Shown piece after piece: positions 61,834-64,000 of a stretch of 64,000 nucleotides of DNA. Within the stretch, counting starts at the first letter, position 1. Every line of letters begins with the position of its first letter. This DNA is from Brevundimonas fluminis (GTDB lineage: Bacteria; Pseudomonadota; Alphaproteobacteria; Caulobacterales; Caulobacteraceae), in contig NZ_RQWJ01000002.1 of NCBI RefSeq assembly GCF_003934285.1, positions 372,001 to 436,000 on the forward strand. Reading direction: 5' to 3'. Under the pieces are notes generated by a model, which had not been told where the DNA came from, searched no databases, and saw nothing but the letters and a program-made list of their open reading frames with translations. Both the position numbers and the translations under genes were made by a program.

Positions 61834-62321
61834 GGATCGTCGCCGCCGCCGTCGCCCTGTTCCTGATCGCGGCCGAGCCGCTGCCTGCGCCCGACGCGCC
61901 GCTGCCCGATCCGGCGCAGGAGGCGCGGGCCCAGGCCCTGTTCGAGGAAATCCGCTGCGTCGTCTGCCAGCACGAATCGATCGCCGATTCGCCCGCCGGA
62001 CTGGCCGCCGACGTGCGGGCCGAGGTGCGGGGCCGCATCGCCGCCGGCGCGACGGACGATCAGATCCGCGCCGGGCTGGTGGAGCGCTGGGGCGACTTCG
62101 TCCTGTTCCGGCCGCCGTTCGATCCCGGGACCCTGCTGCTGTGGCTAGGCCCGCTGGCTCTGCTTCTGGCGGGCGCCGCCCTGGCCCTGCTGCGGGCCCG
62201 CAAGGCGACCGTGGAGCCCGCGCCGCTGACGCCGGCGGAGGAGACGGCGCTGGCGAAAATTCTCAAGGCCGACAGGCTTCGCCATGAAGCCGCCGCGGAC
62301 ACGCCCGACGACGGTCGATGA
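61830..62321 (+). CDS. ccmH: Cytochrome c maturation protein CcmH (CycL)
   Basis: A thiol-reducing subunit of the haem lyase, 163 residues. The signal peptide is at about 1-15, the redox motif is EEIRCVVCQHESIADS (CVVC near residues 44-47), and a C-terminal membrane helix at about 105-128 (LLLWLGPLALLLAGAALALL) is followed by a cytoplasmic tail. It reduces the apocytochrome disulphide. No ccmG (thioredoxin-like) gene lies between ccmF and ccmH; in rhizobia and relatives ccmG is with ccmABC elsewhere, so this is the cycHJKL arrangement. Confidence 0.94.
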   Translation: MRIVAAAVALFLIAAEPLPAPDAPLPDPAQEARAQALFEEIRCVVCQHESIADSPAGLAADVRAEVRGRIAAGATDDQIRAGLVERWGDFVLFRPPFDPGTLLLWLGPLALLLAGAALALLRARKATVEPAPLTPAEETALAKILKADRLRHEAAADTPDDGR

Positions 62322-62439
62322 ACGCGGCCATCAAGACGCGCCGGCGCCGGTTGGGCGGAGGCCGCCGAACGGCTATATCGAAGGATCGCCGGGGCCGTCG
62401 CTCCGGACAGGGCCAGATTTCGGGGACGTCCGCGACCAG

Positions 62440-63942
62440 ATGCTGAAGCGCAAGGAATTCATTCTCGGGGCCGCCGCCGGTCTGCTGGTGGCCGCCGCGG
62501 CCACCGCGGGCGGCTTCATGCGCTGGCCCGGCGGCGACGGCCTGCGGATCACGCCCAGTTCCGGCGTCGCGGGCGCGCCCTTCGCCCAGCCGCCCGGGGC
62601 CCCCGCCAGCTTCGCCGCCATCTTCGACCAGGTCGCCCCGGCCGTGGTCCAGATCGACGTGCGCACGCGCATCCCCGGCACGGCGCGCCGCATTCCCGGC
62701 CTGCCGTTCGAGTTCCGTACGCCGGAAGGCGAGCCGCCCGAAGAGGGCCAGCTGGCGGCCGGCGCGGGCTCGGGCTTCTTCATCTCGTCGGACGGCTACA
62801 TCGTCACCAACAACCACGTGGTCGAGAACGCGGAGGAGATCGTCGTCCGTCTGGCCGACAACCGCGAACTGCGCGCGCGCCTGGTGGGCCGCGACGAGAG
62901 CACCGACCTGGCCGTGATCAAGGTCGAAGGCGGCGGCTTCTCCTACGTCAGCTTCGAGGATTCGGCCGAGCCGCGCGTCGGCGACTGGGTCATCGCGGTG
63001 GGCAACCCCTTCGGTCTCGGCGGCACGGCGACGGCGGGCATCGTCTCGGCCAAGTCGCGGGATCTGAGAGACCAGTCGTCCAGCGCCTACGTCGACTACA
63101 TCCAGATCGACGCGGCCATCAACACGGGCAACTCGGGCGGGCCGACGTTCGACACGCGGGGCCGGGTGATCGGGGTCAACACGGCCATCTATTCGCCGAC
63201 CGGCAGCTCCGTCGGCATCGGCTTCGCCATTCCGGCGGACACCGCGAAGACCATCACCGATCGCCTCATGCGCGGCGAGCAGATCGAGCGCGGCTACCTG
63301 GGCGTGGAGATCGCCGATCTGGGCCCGTTCCGGGAAGCGCTGGGACTGCCGACGGACGCGCAGGGGGCCCTGATCAACGGGGTGACCCCCGGCGGGCCGG
63401 CCCAGCGGGGCGGGCTGCAGCCCGGCGACATCGTGCTGTCTCTGGACGGACGTCCGGTCGCCGACTCGACCGATCTGACCCGGCGGGTGGGCGCGGCGCG
63501 CGTCGGTCAGGCGCTGCGCCTCGAGGTCCTGCGGGCGGCGGGGCGGACGACCGTGACCGTGCGGGCGGCGCGACGGCCGCCGGAAGCCGAACTGAACGCC
63601 GAACGGCCGGATCAGGGCGCCGGCCCCGACGCGCCGGCCTCGCCGGGAACGGAGGTGGCCGGCCTGGTCCTGGCGCCACTGACTTCCCAGCAGCGCGCCC
63701 GATACTCGATTCCCGCCGGCGTGACCGGCGTGGTCGTGACGGGGGTCGCCCGGGGCGGCGACCGCCGCTTCACGCCGGGAATGGTGATCAAGCGCGTCGG
63801 CATGGCCGAGGCGCGGACGGTGGAGCAGATCGCGGCGGAGGTCGGACGGGCGCGTTCCGCCGGTCGCGACTCCATCTTCCTGCTGGTGTGGACGGGCCCC
63901 GGCGACGTCTCGGTGGCGCTGGACCTGCCGCGCGAACGGTAG
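62440..63942 (+). CDS. degP: Periplasmic serine protease/chaperone DegP-like (HtrA)
   Basis: An S1C protease of 500 residues. A hydrophobic N-terminus (about 9-26, LGAAAGLLVAAAATAGGF) exports or anchors it. The triad is His126 (TNNHVV), Asp156 (STDLAVI) and Ser232 (NTGNSGGPTF). Two PDZ domains follow: about 285-385 (ERGYLGVEIADLG) and about 400-490. It degrades misfolded periplasmic proteins. ATG 62440 gives the normal start; an in-frame ATG at 62284 would overlap ccmH and add an unrelated arginine/proline-rich stretch. The order ccmIEFH-degP near a FeuPQ-like system is seen in rhizobia. Confidence 0.93.
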   Translation: MLKRKEFILGAAAGLLVAAAATAGGFMRWPGGDGLRITPSSGVAGAPFAQPPGAPASFAAIFDQVAPAVVQIDVRTRIPGTARRIPGLPFEFRTPEGEPPEEGQLAAGAGSGFFISSDGYIVTNNHVVENAEEIVVRLADNRELRARLVGRDESTDLAVIKVEGGGFSYVSFEDSAEPRVGDWVIAVGNPFGLGGTATAGIVSAKSRDLRDQSSSAYVDYIQIDAAINTGNSGGPTFDTRGRVIGVNTAIYSPTGSSVGIGFAIPADTAKTITDRLMRGEQIERGYLGVEIADLGPFREALGLPTDAQGALINGVTPGGPAQRGGLQPGDIVLSLDGRPVADSTDLTRRVGAARVGQALRLEVLRAAGRTTVTVRAARRPPEAELNAERPDQGAGPDAPASPGTEVAGLVLAPLTSQQRARYSIPAGVTGVVVTGVARGGDRRFTPGMVIKRVGMAEARTVEQIAAEVGRARSAGRDSIFLLVWTGPGDVSVALDLPRER

Positions 63943-63961
63943 AACGATCACGGATGAACTG

Positions 63962-63982
63962 CGGCGCCGCGAATCGGCGCCG
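63962..63982. terminator. Hairpin downstream of degP, possible terminator
   Basis: CGGCGCCG (63962-63969) and CGGCGCCG (63975-63982) are self-complementary and can form an 8-bp stem with a five-base loop (CGAAT), 20 bases after the degP stop. No T-run follows, so termination is uncertain. The remaining bases to the window end show no gene start I can support. Confidence 0.4.
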
Positions 63983-64000
63983 GACGAAGGGGTGAGGCGA

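Noticed and set aside
63943..64000. A short frame starting at ATG 63954 after degP
   Set aside because: It is 13 codons, has no ribosome-binding site and overlaps a hairpin.

Overview
The window looks like chromosomal sequence of a high-GC alphaproteobacterium, most likely of the Caulobacteraceae (Brevundimonas/Caulobacter type). Supporting signs are the uniform high GC, the frequent ATGA/GTGA/TGATG start-stop overlaps, the alphaproteobacterial order cycH-cycJ-cycK-cycL-degP (ccmI-ccmE-ccmF-ccmH-degP), HWE-family histidine kinases, and a gene pair that could make 2,3-diamino-2,3-dideoxyglucose lipid A. The genus is inferred from these features; no sequence search was run. About 67 protein genes are supported. 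No rRNA, tRNA, CRISPR array or insertion sequence was seen, and no gene-free stretch exceeds about 200 bases.

Layout. 0-10 kb: 5' part of ftsY, glutamine-dependent NAD synthetase, an alpha/beta hydrolase, a GmhB-like phosphatase, a sugar aminotransferase/dehydrogenase pair (GnnB/GnnA- or WbpE/WbpB-like), a GNAT acetyltransferase, a MHYT-PAS-HWE kinase, a MaoC hydratase and a threonine/serine dehydratase. 10-22 kb: glycerol kinase with a coupled APH-like kinase, a secreted CHAT (caspase-like) protease with a coupled secreted partner, a DUF1223 protein, two tandem S9 oligopeptidases, a potassium channel with a zinc ribbon, and dapF. 22-30 kb: DNA ligase D, Vsr endonuclease, an HTH protein, then a patch of accessory genes: a membrane protein/cupin pair, a DsbA-family protein, and a clearly AT-richer AAA ATPase/TOPRIM-like pair that resembles a split OLD-type defence module.

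30-44 kb: thiC with a TPP riboswitch, a zinc-ribbon membrane protein, the TIGR02587/TIGR02588 membrane pair, a BLUF photoreceptor, an exported RidA-like protein, D-cysteine desulfhydrase, a second HWE kinase, an Asp/Glu racemase-family protein, gluQ coupled to a JmjC-type oxygenase, alkA, a TRIC-type channel, an HNH nuclease, folB, and a pteridine-reductase-like SDR preceded by a 26-residue membrane peptide. 44-54 kb: uvrC, a YdeI-like protein, beta-carbonic anhydrase, pgsA, an S46 peptidase, a PRC-barrel-like exported protein, typA/bipA, a nucleotidyltransferase and a PhzF protein.

54-64 kb is an envelope-homeostasis block. It holds a small exported PepSY-like protein, an OmpR-family regulator and a sensor kinase (FeuN-FeuP-FeuQ-like), a divergent exported helical protein, and then ccmI-ccmE-ccmF-ccmH-degP. 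The divergent promoter region contains an exact 8-base direct repeat with an 11-base period and the same 8-mer inverted on the other side, a good candidate operator for the regulator encoded there.

The best leads for new biology are the AAA/TOPRIM pair, the secreted CHAT pair, the FeuNPQ-like operator, the coupled GluQ/JmjC pair and the 26-residue peptide.
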